Assembly: GCF_024198215.1 (NCBI RefSeq) | Contig: NZ_JAKCFA010000026.1 | Coordinates: 124,001 to 188,000 of the forward strand | From: Myxococcus qinghaiensis | GTDB lineage: Bacteria; Myxococcota; Myxococcia; Myxococcales; Myxococcaceae | Length of the DNA: 64,000 nt | Direction: 5' to 3' | Part shown: one piece after another, positions 45,755 to 55,085 of the stretch | Position numbering within the stretch: the stretch's first letter is position 1 | How the letters are laid out: each line of letters opens with the position of its first letter | Translations under genes and position numbers: made by a program | Notes under the pieces: generated by a model | Told to the model about the DNA's origin: nothing | Databases searched by the model: none | Seen by the model: the letters and a program-made list of their open reading frames with translations, nothing else

Positions 45755-46885
45755 ATGAAGGGGGAGCCAGGCACGCGCAAGCCCGGGCCCTGGGCCCTGC
45801 CTCGCCAGGCAGGCGTGCTGCTGGGACTGGTGGTCCCCCTGCTCGCCGCGCCGCCGGCCCGCGCCGAGTCCGGGGACACCACCGTCAGCGTGGAGACCAC
45901 CGTCGGCAAGGACTTCCGCGCCTGGAGCCTCCTGGGTGACGTGGAGCTGCGCGACGGCGCCACGTTCCTCACGCTGGGCTACACGGGAGCCCGCCCCGAA
46001 GCGGGCACCGCCCTCACCCACCAGCTCAGCCTGGGCGCGGACCAGGTGCTGGGCGACCACTGGCTCTTGTCCGGCATCATCAGCGCGAGCCTTCCCAAGG
46101 ACACCACCGTCGAGCTCGTCCCCAAGCGCCCCGCGCGGCGGCGCCGCCCTTCCGTGGACGCAAGCACCGGCTCCGCCAGCCAGGGCGCGCTCCTGTCGCT
46201 GGCCTATGACACAGCGGGCCTCTCCGACCTGGAGCTGGGCGCCGACGCGAGCCTCTCCCTCACCCGCCACCCGCTGCGCCGGGAGCTGCGCGTCACCAGC
46301 GCCCAGGGCAACACCACGCGCTTCGCCCACGAGGACATCCTCTGGGCCGCGCGGCCCGGGCTGGGCATCCGGCTGCTGCCAGGCACGCACTGGGAAGTGG
46401 GCGCGCGGGGAAGCCTGTCCCTCTACAGCGAGGACCCGCTGTCGGCCGGCCAGTTCACCCGGGAGGAGCAGGCCGCGCTGGTCCGCCGCTTCAGGAACGC
46501 CTTCGCGACGCGCCGCGCCCTGCGCCGCTACCAGGCCCGCGTCAACCGGGACCTGGGCACCGTGCTGGCCCGGCGCATGGCGGACGCCAACGCCACCGCG
46601 GGCATCCCCACCGCGCCCTCGCGCTTCGACGTCAGGCCCTCCCTCACCTGGAAGCCCGGACGGGACGTGCGGGGGCAGCTCTCCTACGCCTTCACCCGCT
46701 ACGTCGCGGGCGAGGGGTGGTCCCACCTGCTGGGCACCCGGTGGACGGTGAGGTTGGGGGCGCCACTGAGGGTATGGGCCAGCGTGGCGCTCCAGGAGGA
46801 CCACCTGGAGGCCGTGGACCCGGGGGAGACCCCGTCCCCGGTCCGTTCCGGCCTGATGACGCTCGGGGGGGAATACACGTTCTGA
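45755..46885 (+). CDS. predicted outer-membrane beta-barrel protein
   Basis: This 376-aa protein has a signal peptide (core LLGLVVPLLAAPPARA) and then alternating strands with aromatic ends, including GDTTVSVETTVGKDFRAW, and a final LGGEYTF that fits the C-terminal beta-signal of outer-membrane proteins. The start MKGEPGTRK was chosen for the signal peptide. It is followed after 24 nt by the metalloprotease lipoprotein and then another barrel gene, probably one operon. Function unknown. Confidence 0.72.
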   Translation: MKGEPGTRKPGPWALPRQAGVLLGLVVPLLAAPPARAESGDTTVSVETTVGKDFRAWSLLGDVELRDGATFLTLGYTGARPEAGTALTHQLSLGADQVLGDHWLLSGIISASLPKDTTVELVPKRPARRRRPSVDASTGSASQGALLSLAYDTAGLSDLELGADASLSLTRHPLRRELRVTSAQGNTTRFAHEDILWAARPGLGIRLLPGTHWEVGARGSLSLYSEDPLSAGQFTREEQAALVRRFRNAFATRRALRRYQARVNRDLGTVLARRMADANATAGIPTAPSRFDVRPSLTWKPGRDVRGQLSYAFTRYVAGEGWSHLLGTRWTVRLGAPLRVWASVALQEDHLEAVDPGETPSPVRSGLMTLGGEYTF

Positions 46886-46909
46886 GCGGACCGGAGTAAA
46901 ACGGCCTCC

Positions 46910-48199
46910 ATGCTCCGAACAGTCATCGCCACCACCGCCGTGCTGGGCCTGGCCGCCGGCTGTGCGCCCGACACGAGCGCCCCGGTCAAGATTCGCGCCC
47001 TGGTGCTCTCCAGCAATGGGCAGTACGTCCCCGAAGAGGTCGAACTCAAGACGATCTCCGACGTCGTCGGGCTCAGCGGCAGCGTCGCCGACCTGCACGG
47101 CGGCGCGCGCATCGTCTACGACTCCAACGACCAGGACCTCGTCAACGCCAACACGCCCGAGGCCTTCGCCAACGCCCTGCTCAAGGGCGAGGGCCGCGAC
47201 GTCACCGCCAGCTACATCTCCCAGGATGACGTCCTGTGGCCGGCGGACTTCCACACCTGGAACATGGTGACGACGTACTACAACCTCGAGCGCGCCTTCG
47301 ATTACTTCCACGACGTCACCAACATCCCGACGGCCGACTTCAAGAAGCCCGTCAAGACGTTCTACTTCCCCGACTTCACCATCGCCGACGTCAGCCGCGA
47401 CCCGCTGAGGGACAACGCCCTGTATTTCTCGGCGATGGAGTCCTTCCTCGTGCTGCCCTTCGATGAGCTCCAGCGCGCGCCGCTGGCCATCAACGCGGGC
47501 GTCATCACCCACGAGTACTCGCACCGCATCTTCAACCTGAAGGTGTACGCCGGGCAGGCCTTCCCCGCCGCCCTCACCGCGTGGGCCTCCGTCGGTGGCC
47601 CCAGCCAGGGCGCCAACATCCTCAAGTCCTTCGACGAAGGCCTGGCGGACCTGCACGCGTACGGCGCCACCTGCCGCACGAAGAACGGCTGCGACACCCG
47701 CTTCCTCTCCACGTCCTTCGAGGGTCCCGACTACGGCTCCATTCCGGCCGACCGAGACCTGGCGAAGGCGGACCGCTGCATGGACGCGTCCCTGCGCGAC
47801 AGCATCCGGGGCAACAGCCTGGATGAGTTCAGCGGCAAGGAGTACCGGGTGGGCACGCTGCTCGCCAGCGCGCTGTACCAGGCCGGCGAGGCCACCGGGC
47901 AGCGCGACATCCTGCTGCGCTCCATCATCACCGCCTACAGCGACTCCTCGACGACGACGCCCGGCCTGCTCCAGCTCACCCAGCAGCACATCTCCGACCA
48001 GACGAAGTTCGACCTGGCCGTGGCGTCGAGCGCCATCATCAGCCACATCACGGACCTGCGACTGAAGGAAGCCGTGTGCAACGAGCTGATGGACCACCTG
48101 CAGATTCCCCGCGATCTGCTCGTGAACACCACCAATCCCAACCTCTGCCCGCCCAGCGCCGCTGGCGGCACCACCTGCCCCCGACTGAGCGTCGACTGA
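46910..48199 (+). CDS. putative zinc metalloprotease lipoprotein (HExxH)
   Basis: This 429-aa protein has a lipobox (LAAGC, Cys18) and a gluzincin-like catalytic core: HEYSH at residues 201-205 as the HExxH zinc motif, and FDEGLAD at 241-247, with Glu243 as the probable third ligand, 38 residues on. That is the arrangement of thermolysin/M4- and M36-like peptidases, though the overall sequence is not one I can name. Cys pairs near 256-263 may form disulfides. It lies between two beta-barrel genes and overlaps the second by 1 nt, so it probably works at the outer membrane. Confidence 0.75.
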   Translation: MLRTVIATTAVLGLAAGCAPDTSAPVKIRALVLSSNGQYVPEEVELKTISDVVGLSGSVADLHGGARIVYDSNDQDLVNANTPEAFANALLKGEGRDVTASYISQDDVLWPADFHTWNMVTTYYNLERAFDYFHDVTNIPTADFKKPVKTFYFPDFTIADVSRDPLRDNALYFSAMESFLVLPFDELQRAPLAINAGVITHEYSHRIFNLKVYAGQAFPAALTAWASVGGPSQGANILKSFDEGLADLHAYGATCRTKNGCDTRFLSTSFEGPDYGSIPADRDLAKADRCMDASLRDSIRGNSLDEFSGKEYRVGTLLASALYQAGEATGQRDILLRSIITAYSDSSTTTPGLLQLTQQHISDQTKFDLAVASSAIISHITDLRLKEAVCNELMDHLQIPRDLLVNTTNPNLCPPSAAGGTTCPRLSVD

Positions 48200-48981
48200 T
48201 GAGGACCGCCCCCGTGAAGAACTGGCTCACCCGCTGCCTCATGGGCGGCCTGCTCGTGGCGACCCCCGCCTTCGCGCAGGATGACGACGACCCGTACGCC
48301 TATCCCGAGGACGAGCCGGGCCCCAGCCAGGAGCAGATTGAAGAAGAGGAGGCCGCCGAGCGCCGCCGTCGCAACGTGGACCAGGCCGACGAGTTCCGGA
48401 ACGCGTCGGAGCAGGAGGGCGAGGAAGGCGACTTCAAGGAGCTCGCGGGCCTGGACGACCCCAGCATGGGCGTGGGCGTGGAGCTCCTCGCCGGCGCGCT
48501 CCTCCTGGAGAGCCCCCGGGGCCGCTTCGCCGACACCGTGCTGGGCCTGGGCGTGCGCACCACGTGGGAGTTCGGCCGCACGTTCAACCTCGAGCGCTTC
48601 CGCGAGAACCTCTGGGCGGACCTGCGCTGGACGTACGGCAACAGCAGCGACGGCACCGACTTCATTCGCGGCAGCACCAGCCAGCACTACTTCACCATCG
48701 CCCCGGCCTACGAGATCAAGTTCGGCAAGTCCGACTTCGGCTTCTTCGGCCAGGTGGGTGCCGGCGTCGCCTACCAGACGACCTCCATCACCGTGGACGC
48801 CAACGAGACGAAGGTGAACGGCCTCAAGCCCCTCTTCCAGTACGGCGTGGGCCTCCGGGGCCGTCCCCAGCTGTCCCGCAACGGCAACTTCCGGCTCTCC
48901 TTCCGCCTGGAGGCCCTGGGCTACCGCCGGGGCTACATGAACGACTTCTTCCTGGGTGGCAGCGTCGGCGCCACCTTCTGA
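48199..48981 (+). CDS. predicted outer-membrane beta-barrel protein with acidic N-terminus
   Basis: This 260-aa protein has a signal peptide ending at AFA, then a strongly acidic and Arg-rich region (residues 28-80) and a beta-barrel-like C-terminal part with a final aromatic residue (GGSVGATF). The start overlaps the metalloprotease stop by 1 nt (TGATG), so translation is coupled. The acidic part could be a periplasmic docking or processing segment for the neighbouring protease. Function unknown. Confidence 0.72.
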   Translation: MRTAPVKNWLTRCLMGGLLVATPAFAQDDDDPYAYPEDEPGPSQEQIEEEEAAERRRRNVDQADEFRNASEQEGEEGDFKELAGLDDPSMGVGVELLAGALLLESPRGRFADTVLGLGVRTTWEFGRTFNLERFRENLWADLRWTYGNSSDGTDFIRGSTSQHYFTIAPAYEIKFGKSDFGFFGQVGAGVAYQTTSITVDANETKVNGLKPLFQYGVGLRGRPQLSRNGNFRLSFRLEALGYRRGYMNDFFLGGSVGATF

Positions 48982-49161
48982 AGAACACTTGCCACCCGCG
49001 CGCGCCCCCTAAGGAGCGTGAACGGGTGGAAGTTTTTCCGCCTCCAACCCTCCGTGCGGCCCCTCGCTCCTCGGCATTCCGGGGAGTTGGGGGTTGGCAT
49101 ATGCCCTGCTTGTAGCCACCGTCGGGAATGGGCGTGGGGCCCCAGGGCGGGGAGGCGAGGC

Positions 49162-49404
49162 ATGAGGGACGTGCAGGGGCAGGGGCAGCAGGGACAGGGC
49201 AAGCATTGGGACCCGGTGTGCGGCAAGCAGCTCGAGACGCTCGAGAGCCAGCCGTCCTCCGAGTACAAGAAGCGCCGGTACTTCTTCTGCTCGGAACGGT
49301 GCCGCCATGCCTTCGAGCGGCAGGCCGAGCGCTTCCGACTCAACGAGCTGGCGCGAGTGGGCGCGTTGATGACGCCGGGTCGGGTGCGCTGGGGACTGGC
49401 CTGA
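49162..49404 (+). CDS. YHS-domain protein
   Basis: This 80-aa protein has a YHS-like domain: DPVCGKQLETL, then EYKKRRYFFCSERCRHAFER. The Cys residues of the CxxC-like pattern (CGK and CSERC) are kept. YHS domains are metal-binding modules often found in copper-handling proteins. The N-terminus is Gly/Gln-rich. It is monocistronic and followed by a strong hairpin. Confidence 0.75.
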   Translation: MRDVQGQGQQGQGKHWDPVCGKQLETLESQPSSEYKKRRYFFCSERCRHAFERQAERFRLNELARVGALMTPGRVRWGLA

Positions 49405-49425
49405 GCTGACGGCCGTCACCCACAA

Positions 49426-49454
49426 GGGCCCGCGGGCAGTGCTTCCGCGGGTCC
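49426..49454. terminator. bidirectional terminator between YHS gene and recJ
   Basis: Arms GGGCCCGCGG (49426-49435) and CCGCGGGTCC (49445-49454) form a 10-bp stem with one G-T pair and a 9-nt loop. It lies between convergent genes. Confidence 0.7.
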
Positions 49455-49475
49455 TCGCTTCATCCAGATGCGGGT

Positions 49476-51188
49476 CTACGCGGCGACGCGCACGTCCTTG
49501 AGGCGCAGCGACAGCTTTCGCTGACCTCGGAAGGTGTCGAAGCCCGCCTGGAAGGCCAGGTCCACCGGCCCATCCACCATCCGCACGCGGTCCGCCATGC
49601 CGAAGCCGATGGCATCCAGCTCCGGCGCATCCGCCAGCGCCAGCTTGAGGTGTCCGCTGCTGCCCGCCGCCTTGGCCGGCAGGACGCGCGAGCGGGCCAC
49701 CTGGTGACGCAGCACCAGCACCGGCTCCGGATTGCCCTGGCCGAAGGGCCCCAGGCGCTGGAGGGCCTCCACGGCCGTCGCATCCAGCTCCCGGGCGCTC
49801 ACCACCGCGTCCACGCGGCAGCGGGGGATGAGGTCTTCGGGGGTGAGGCGCTGCCAGGCAATCTTCTCGAAGGCCTCGCGCAGCGCGGGCAGCCTGTCCG
49901 CGTCGATGGTGAGGCCCGCGGCGTGCTTGTGGCCGCCGAACTTGGTGAGCAGCTCCGAGCACCCGCTGAGCGCGTCGTAGAGATGGAAGGCCTCGATGCT
50001 GCGCGCCGAGCCCTTCCCCACCCCGTCCTTCACGCCCACCATGACGGTGGGCCGGTGGTAGCGCTCCACCACGCGCGAGGCGACGATGCCGATGACGCCC
50101 GGGTGCCAGCCCTCGTCGTAGAGCACGAAGCCGCGCGCGTCCTTGTGCTCCTCGGCCTGGGCCAGCGCCTGCGTGAGGATGCCGCTCTCGATTCCCTGCC
50201 GCTCCGCGTTGGCCCGGTCCAACACCGAGGCCAGCGAGCGCGCCGACTCCAGCGTCTCCGAGCAGAGCAGCTGGAGGCCCAAGGACGCGTCATGCAGCCG
50301 TCCGGCGGCGTTGATGCGAGGCCCCAGGCGGAAGCCCACCTGGCCCGCGGTGATGGGCGTGTCCGCGTCCATCCCCGCCGCCTCCTTCAGCGCGCGCACG
50401 CCCGGGCGGCGGGCGGCCGTCAGCTCCTGGAGGCCGTGCGTCACGAGGATGCGGTTGGCGCCGGTGAGCGGCACCACGTCCGCGACGGTGGCCATCGCCA
50501 CCAGGTCCATCATGGCGCGGAGGTTGGGCTCCTTGCGGGTGGCGAAGTAGCCGTCATCCCGAAGCCGCTTGCGCAGGCCCATGCAGAGGTTGAAGGCCAC
50601 GCCCGCGGCGCACAGGGCCTTGGTGGGGTACTCGCAGCCGGGCTGATGCGGGTTGAGCACCGCGACGGCGGGCGGCAGCGTGGGGGGCACCGTGTGGTGG
50701 TCCACGACGATGACGTCCAGCCCCAGCTCCTTCGCGCGGGTAATCTCCGCCACGGAGGTGATTCCGCAGTCCAGAGTCACCAGCACCCGCGTGCCGTCCG
50801 CGGCGATGCGCTCCACCGCGGACATGTTGAGGCCGTAGCCCTCGTCCAGGCGGTGGGGGATGTACGTGGCCGGCGGAACGCCCAGCTCCTTCAGGAACAG
50901 GAACATCAGCGACGTGGAGCACACCCCATCCACGTCATAGTCGCCGTACAGCGTCACCTTCTCGCGCCGGTGCAGGGCACGCACCAGCCGCTCCACGCCC
51001 GCCACCATGCCCTTCATCCGGAAGGGGTCTGGCAGGTCCGCCAGTCGGTCCGACAGGAACGCGGAGGCGGACTCTGGCGTCCGGTATCCGCGGTGCAGCA
51101 GCACCCTCGCCGCGAGCGGATGGAGCGACAGCTCCCCAGCGAGCAACCCGACCTCCTCCTCGACCACGTCTGGAAGCAACCACCGCAC
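49476..51188 (-). CDS. recJ: single-stranded-DNA-specific exonuclease RecJ
   Basis: This 570-aa DHH-family nuclease has motif I GDYDVDG (residues 82-88), the DHH triad at 163-165, a central DHH fold with LGPRINAAGRLHDASLGL, DHHA1 motif FGGHKHAAGLTI (about 417-428) and the C-terminal OB fold. RecJ degrades 5' single-stranded DNA in recombination and mismatch repair. Its length is typical. It lies near secF, as in many bacteria, with an unrelated outer-membrane gene between. Confidence 0.95.
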   Translation of the reverse strand: MRWLLPDVVEEEVGLLAGELSLHPLAARVLLHRGYRTPESASAFLSDRLADLPDPFRMKGMVAGVERLVRALHRREKVTLYGDYDVDGVCSTSLMFLFLKELGVPPATYIPHRLDEGYGLNMSAVERIAADGTRVLVTLDCGITSVAEITRAKELGLDVIVVDHHTVPPTLPPAVAVLNPHQPGCEYPTKALCAAGVAFNLCMGLRKRLRDDGYFATRKEPNLRAMMDLVAMATVADVVPLTGANRILVTHGLQELTAARRPGVRALKEAAGMDADTPITAGQVGFRLGPRINAAGRLHDASLGLQLLCSETLESARSLASVLDRANAERQGIESGILTQALAQAEEHKDARGFVLYDEGWHPGVIGIVASRVVERYHRPTVMVGVKDGVGKGSARSIEAFHLYDALSGCSELLTKFGGHKHAAGLTIDADRLPALREAFEKIAWQRLTPEDLIPRCRVDAVVSARELDATAVEALQRLGPFGQGNPEPVLVLRHQVARSRVLPAKAAGSSGHLKLALADAPELDAIGFGMADRVRMVDGPVDLAFQAGFDTFRGQRKLSLRLKDVRVAA

Positions 51189-51259
51189 TCGCAGCTCCCC
51201 TCCTCGGCCACCGGGACTGCTCCGTGGCCGGGACGAAATCTTGACACGGCGACAGTACC

Positions 51260-51271
51260 TCAGACGTCTGA
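51260..51271. promoter_or_regulatory. 12-bp perfect palindrome in recJ / barrel divergent gap
   Basis: TCAGACGTCTGA at 51260-51271 is a perfect palindrome, flanked by cc and cg. TTGACA at 51241-51246 lies just upstream on the plus strand, but no good -10 follows at the right distance. It may be a regulator site for recJ or the divergent outer-membrane gene. Confidence 0.35.
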
Positions 51272-51415
51272 CGAGGATAGTCCAACCTTGGGCACGACAT
51301 TTCCCTTCCTGCTCAAGCGTTCAGGCGTGCGCTCGGCCTGTCGCCTGCTGGTGGGGAAGCGCGCCGTCCATCCGGTGCACAGGTTGATTGCACACCACCT
51401 GACAGGGAGGACCGC

Positions 51416-52015
51416 ATGGCCGCAAAGGGTATCCAGGTCGGCGCGCTGGCGCTCGCGCTGCTCGCCGCGGGCACGGCATCAGCGCAGGAACGAAAGCCGG
51501 GCAAGCGAGGCGACGTCAACGTGTTCCTCAAGGGAGGCCTGGGCGATTACACGGGCAACCTGGGAGATCTCACGAGCACAGGTCCGGCATGGGGTCTCAC
51601 ACTCAACGTGCAGCCCACCACGTTCCTCGGATTCGAGCTCGGCTACGAGGGTTCGCAGAACGGCATCGACGACCTCCGGCTGCTGGATGACGGCCCCTCC
51701 ATCGTCCGCCAGGGCGGTAGCGCCCTGGTGAAGCTCTCCCCGCCCTTCATGACGGCGGTGCGGCCCTTCGTCGGAGCGGGCTTCGGCCTCTCCTATGTGG
51801 ACGTGCGCGGCATCGGTGGCGGGCTCTACGACTCCGACACCATGGAGGAGCTGCCGCTCGCCGCGGGCCTGGAGTTCAACAGCGGCGCCCTCACGGCCGG
51901 TGTCCGAGCCACCTGGCGCGTGCTGCTCGACAACGGCTTCGCCAACGACGCGCTGGACGAGGACACCGACGGCGGCCTCCTGGACGCCTCGGTGACGCTG
52001 GGCGCGCGCTTCTGA
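51416..52015 (+). CDS. predicted outer-membrane beta-barrel protein
   Basis: This 199-aa protein has a signal peptide (ALALALLAAGTASA) followed by an OmpA- or OprF-like eight-strand barrel pattern: VNVFLKGGLGDYTGNLG, FLGFELGYEGSQNG, PFVGAGFGLSYVDV, and the C-terminal VTLGARF aromatic end. Size fits an eight-strand barrel. It is divergent from recJ and ends just before a bidirectional terminator shared with secF. Ligand unknown. Confidence 0.78.
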   Translation: MAAKGIQVGALALALLAAGTASAQERKPGKRGDVNVFLKGGLGDYTGNLGDLTSTGPAWGLTLNVQPTTFLGFELGYEGSQNGIDDLRLLDDGPSIVRQGGSALVKLSPPFMTAVRPFVGAGFGLSYVDVRGIGGGLYDSDTMEELPLAAGLEFNSGALTAGVRATWRVLLDNGFANDALDEDTDGGLLDASVTLGARF

Positions 52016-52037
52016 CGCAGCCCCCGCCTGAAAACAA

Positions 52038-52104
52038 CGAGGGCCCTGCCTCCCGTGAGTGGGAGACCAGGGCCCTCGTCGCGTCCGACTCCCGCGAGCG
52101 GGAG
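52038..52104. terminator. bidirectional terminator between barrel gene and secF
   Basis: CGAGGGCCCTG (52038-52048) pairs with CAGGGCCCTCG (52068-52078), enclosing a CTCCC/GGGAG inner stem. A second hairpin with CTCCCGC/GCGGGAG arms lies at 52089-52104. The site lies between convergent genes and should end both transcripts. Confidence 0.75.
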
Positions 52105-52118
52105 CCAGGCCAGGTGGC

Positions 52119-53288
52119 CTAAGCCGCCTTCGGCTCGTGCTTCATGCCGTCGCCGTGACGGCCTTCCTTCGCCGCGGCGCGCTCGTCCAGCCAGATGGTG
52201 AGCGGGCTGGCAATGTACACGGAGGAGTAGGTGCCGACGAGGATGCCCACGAGCATCGCCATGGCGAAGTCGAAGATTTCGCCCACGCCGAAGATGAGCA
52301 GACCGATGAGCGACAGCGCCGTCGTGCCGGACGTGAGGATGGTGCGGCCGAGCGTGTCGTTGATGGCGATGTTGATGACCTCCGCCAGCGGCTTGCCCTT
52401 GTACTTGGCCATGTCCTCGCGGATGCGGTCGTAGATGACGATGGTGTCGTTCACCGAGTAGCCGACGATGGTCAGCAGCGCGGCGATGGCCGTGAGGTTG
52501 AACTCGCGGCGGCTCACCAGGTAGTAGCCGGCCACCATGATGACGTCGTGGAGCATGGCGAGCAGCGCGCCCGGGCCGAACTTGAAGTCGAACCGGAACG
52601 CCACGTAGATGAGGATGGCCACCATCGAGTACAGCAGCGCCATGACGCCGCGGTTGCGCAGCTGCTTGCCCACCTGCGGGCCCACGTAGTCCACGCGGCG
52701 CTGCTCGAAGTCCGGCTTCTCCAGGCCCTCGTTGAGCGCGGAGAACACCTTGTCCGCCATGCCGCTGGCGACGACCTGGTAGTCGATGCCGGTGCCACCC
52801 TGGTTCTCGCCCAGGACGCGGACCTCCTGCACGCCGGTGCCGGAGTCCTGCACCGTCTTCTTGATGAGTTCCACCGTCAGCGGGGTGGCCGAACGGAAGT
52901 TGATGATGCCGTTGGAGAGGTCCGCGTAGACGTTGCGGACGGAGCCGAGCGACTCGATGGCCGTCTTGGCCTTCGCGGCGTTCTCCTCGTTGAGCTGGGT
53001 GACGCCACCCATGCGCAGGAGGAAGGCGTTCTCGTCGGCGCTGCCGATGTTCTGCACGCTCACGTCGTGCAGGCCACCCTTCTGCGCGCGCTCACGCACT
53101 TCCGCCGCGGTGACGGGGTGGTTGAACTTCAGCTCCACCACCGTGCCGCCGGCGAAGTCCACGCCGTAGTTGAACCCCACCGTGGCGATGCCCACCAGGA
53201 TGGCGAGGTTGATGAGGGTGGAGATGAAGATGGCCGGCTTGCGCTTGCCGATGAAGTCGAAGTTCGTCTTGTTCTTGAGGATCTGCAT
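52119..53288 (-). CDS. secF: protein translocase subunit SecF
   Basis: This 389-aa protein has an N-terminal membrane segment, the conserved GVDFAGGTVVELKF periplasmic entry motif (about residues 43-56), and five further membrane helices in the C-terminal half with GYSVNDTIVIYDRIRED. SecF works with SecD, driven by proton motive force, to help complete protein export and membrane insertion. It is encoded 24 nt after secD, as usual. Confidence 0.96.
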   Translation of the reverse strand: MQILKNKTNFDFIGKRKPAIFISTLINLAILVGIATVGFNYGVDFAGGTVVELKFNHPVTAAEVRERAQKGGLHDVSVQNIGSADENAFLLRMGGVTQLNEENAAKAKTAIESLGSVRNVYADLSNGIINFRSATPLTVELIKKTVQDSGTGVQEVRVLGENQGGTGIDYQVVASGMADKVFSALNEGLEKPDFEQRRVDYVGPQVGKQLRNRGVMALLYSMVAILIYVAFRFDFKFGPGALLAMLHDVIMVAGYYLVSRREFNLTAIAALLTIVGYSVNDTIVIYDRIREDMAKYKGKPLAEVINIAINDTLGRTILTSGTTALSLIGLLIFGVGEIFDFAMAMLVGILVGTYSSVYIASPLTIWLDERAAAKEGRHGDGMKHEPKAA

Positions 53289-53312
53289 GGCAGTTATCCG
53301 GGCTCCCGCCGG

Positions 53313-55085
53313 TCAGACCGACACCGACTGCGCGTTACGGCCGTGGACGAAGTAGGTCATGATGACGCGAGTCACCACGATGGACGTGAACAGCGAGGCC
53401 AGCAGTCCCACGATGAGCGTGGTGGCGAAGCCTCGAATCGGTCCGGTGCCCGTGAAGAACAGGATGAAGCCGGCGATCAGCGCCGTCACGTGTGCATCGA
53501 AGATGGTCCAGAAGGCGCGGTCATAGCCCTGGTCCACGGCCGCCTTGGCCGTCTTGCCGTGGCTCAACTCCTCGCGGATGCGCTCGTTGATGAGCACGTT
53601 GGCATCCACCGCGACGCCCAGCGTCAGCACGAATCCGGCGATTCCCGGCAACGTCAGCGTCGCGTTGAAGAACGCCAGGCCCGCCAGGATGAGCAGGCCG
53701 TTCAGGACGAGCGCGATGTCCGCGATGAGCCCCGCCTTGCGGTAGTACAGACCCATGAAGAGGAGCACGAGGCCCAGGCCGACCAGCACCGCGAGGCCGC
53801 CCTTCTTGATGAGCTCGTCACCCAGGCTCGCGCCCACCTGACGAATCTCACCCACCGTCACCGGAGCGGGCAGCGCGCCCGCCTTGAGCACCAGCGCCAG
53901 CGTCTGCGCCTCACCCAGCCACTCGTCGTGGGAGCGCGCGCCCATGCGGCCCATGGTGATGCGGGCACGACCGCCGCCAATCTTCTCGTTGATGTTCGGC
54001 GCGGTTTGGACGTTGTCGTCCAGGACGATGGCCATCCGCTTGCCCACGCCCGCCTCGGTCAGCTTCTCGAACTCGCGCGCACCAGCGGGGTCGAAGGCGA
54101 TGTTCACCTCCGGCTCGTTCATCTGGTTCACGCTCGCGTCCGCGCCCGCCAGGCTCTCGCCCGTCAGCGGCACGAACTTGTCCAACAGGAAGGTGCGGTA
54201 GGACGAGCACTCGTTCTTCTTCAGCGGGTTCGCGATGCACTCGGTGACGACCTGGCGGTTCTCCGGAACCTTGCCCTCGGTGTACGCCAGGAGCGCCTCG
54301 CGCGACTTGCTCTGCAGCTGCGGGAAGCCGCCCTCTTCGGTCACGGTGATGTCGCTGCCGGCCGGAGGCGGGTTGGCCTGGAACATCTGCGCGAAGACCT
54401 GCGGGTTGGTGTCGTCCACCATCCGGAACTCGAGCTGCGCGGTCGTGCCGACCAGCTCCTTGGCCTGCTCCGGGTTGCTGCGGCCGGGCAGCGAAATCTG
54501 GATGGAGTCGGTGCCGAGCTTGCGCACGTCGACTTCGGCGACGCCCCACTTGTCGATGCGGCGGCGGATGACGAGCATCGCCTGGTCGACCGATTCCTCA
54601 CGGAAGCGGTTCACCTGCGTGTCGTCGGGCGACAGCACCAGCGTCGCGCCGTTGCGGTTGACCCGCTTGAAGTCCCCGAAGGTCGCCAGGACGTCCTTCT
54701 CGATGGCGTCCATGGTCGCCGGGTCCTTCGCCGTCAAGGTGAGCTGGAGCTTCTCTGGATCCGTATCCACCGTCACTTCGCCGAGCTTCTTGTCGGCGAC
54801 GTACGTGGCGATCTGCTGGCCTCGGCGCTCGGTGCGCTTCTGGAGCGCGGTCTTGGTGTCCACGCGCATGACCATGTGGATGCCGCCCTGAAGGTCCAGG
54901 CCCAGATTGAGCCGGTACTTCGCGGGAGGCGCCCAGGCGGGAAGCCGCGCTTGCAGCGCCGCCAGGTCATTGCGCTGGGCACGGTCCATGACCGCCAGCG
55001 AGTAATACGACGGAATCAGGAACCAGATGGTCCCCAGCGTCACCGCGACAATCAGTCCAAACTTCCACCACCAGCCGCGGTCCAT
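53313..55085 (-). CDS. secD: protein translocase subunit SecD
   Basis: This 590-aa protein has an N-terminal helix, the LGLDLQGGIHMVM motif (about residues 60-72), a large periplasmic P1 region, and the RND-like membrane domain with TLGVAVDANVLINERIRE and FDAHVTALIAGFILFF. It pairs with SecF. It starts immediately after the yajC stop (55086), so both are translated together. Confidence 0.96.
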   Translation of the reverse strand: MDRGWWWKFGLIVAVTLGTIWFLIPSYYSLAVMDRAQRNDLAALQARLPAWAPPAKYRLNLGLDLQGGIHMVMRVDTKTALQKRTERRGQQIATYVADKKLGEVTVDTDPEKLQLTLTAKDPATMDAIEKDVLATFGDFKRVNRNGATLVLSPDDTQVNRFREESVDQAMLVIRRRIDKWGVAEVDVRKLGTDSIQISLPGRSNPEQAKELVGTTAQLEFRMVDDTNPQVFAQMFQANPPPAGSDITVTEEGGFPQLQSKSREALLAYTEGKVPENRQVVTECIANPLKKNECSSYRTFLLDKFVPLTGESLAGADASVNQMNEPEVNIAFDPAGAREFEKLTEAGVGKRMAIVLDDNVQTAPNINEKIGGGRARITMGRMGARSHDEWLGEAQTLALVLKAGALPAPVTVGEIRQVGASLGDELIKKGGLAVLVGLGLVLLFMGLYYRKAGLIADIALVLNGLLILAGLAFFNATLTLPGIAGFVLTLGVAVDANVLINERIREELSHGKTAKAAVDQGYDRAFWTIFDAHVTALIAGFILFFTGTGPIRGFATTLIVGLLASLFTSIVVTRVIMTYFVHGRNAQSVSV

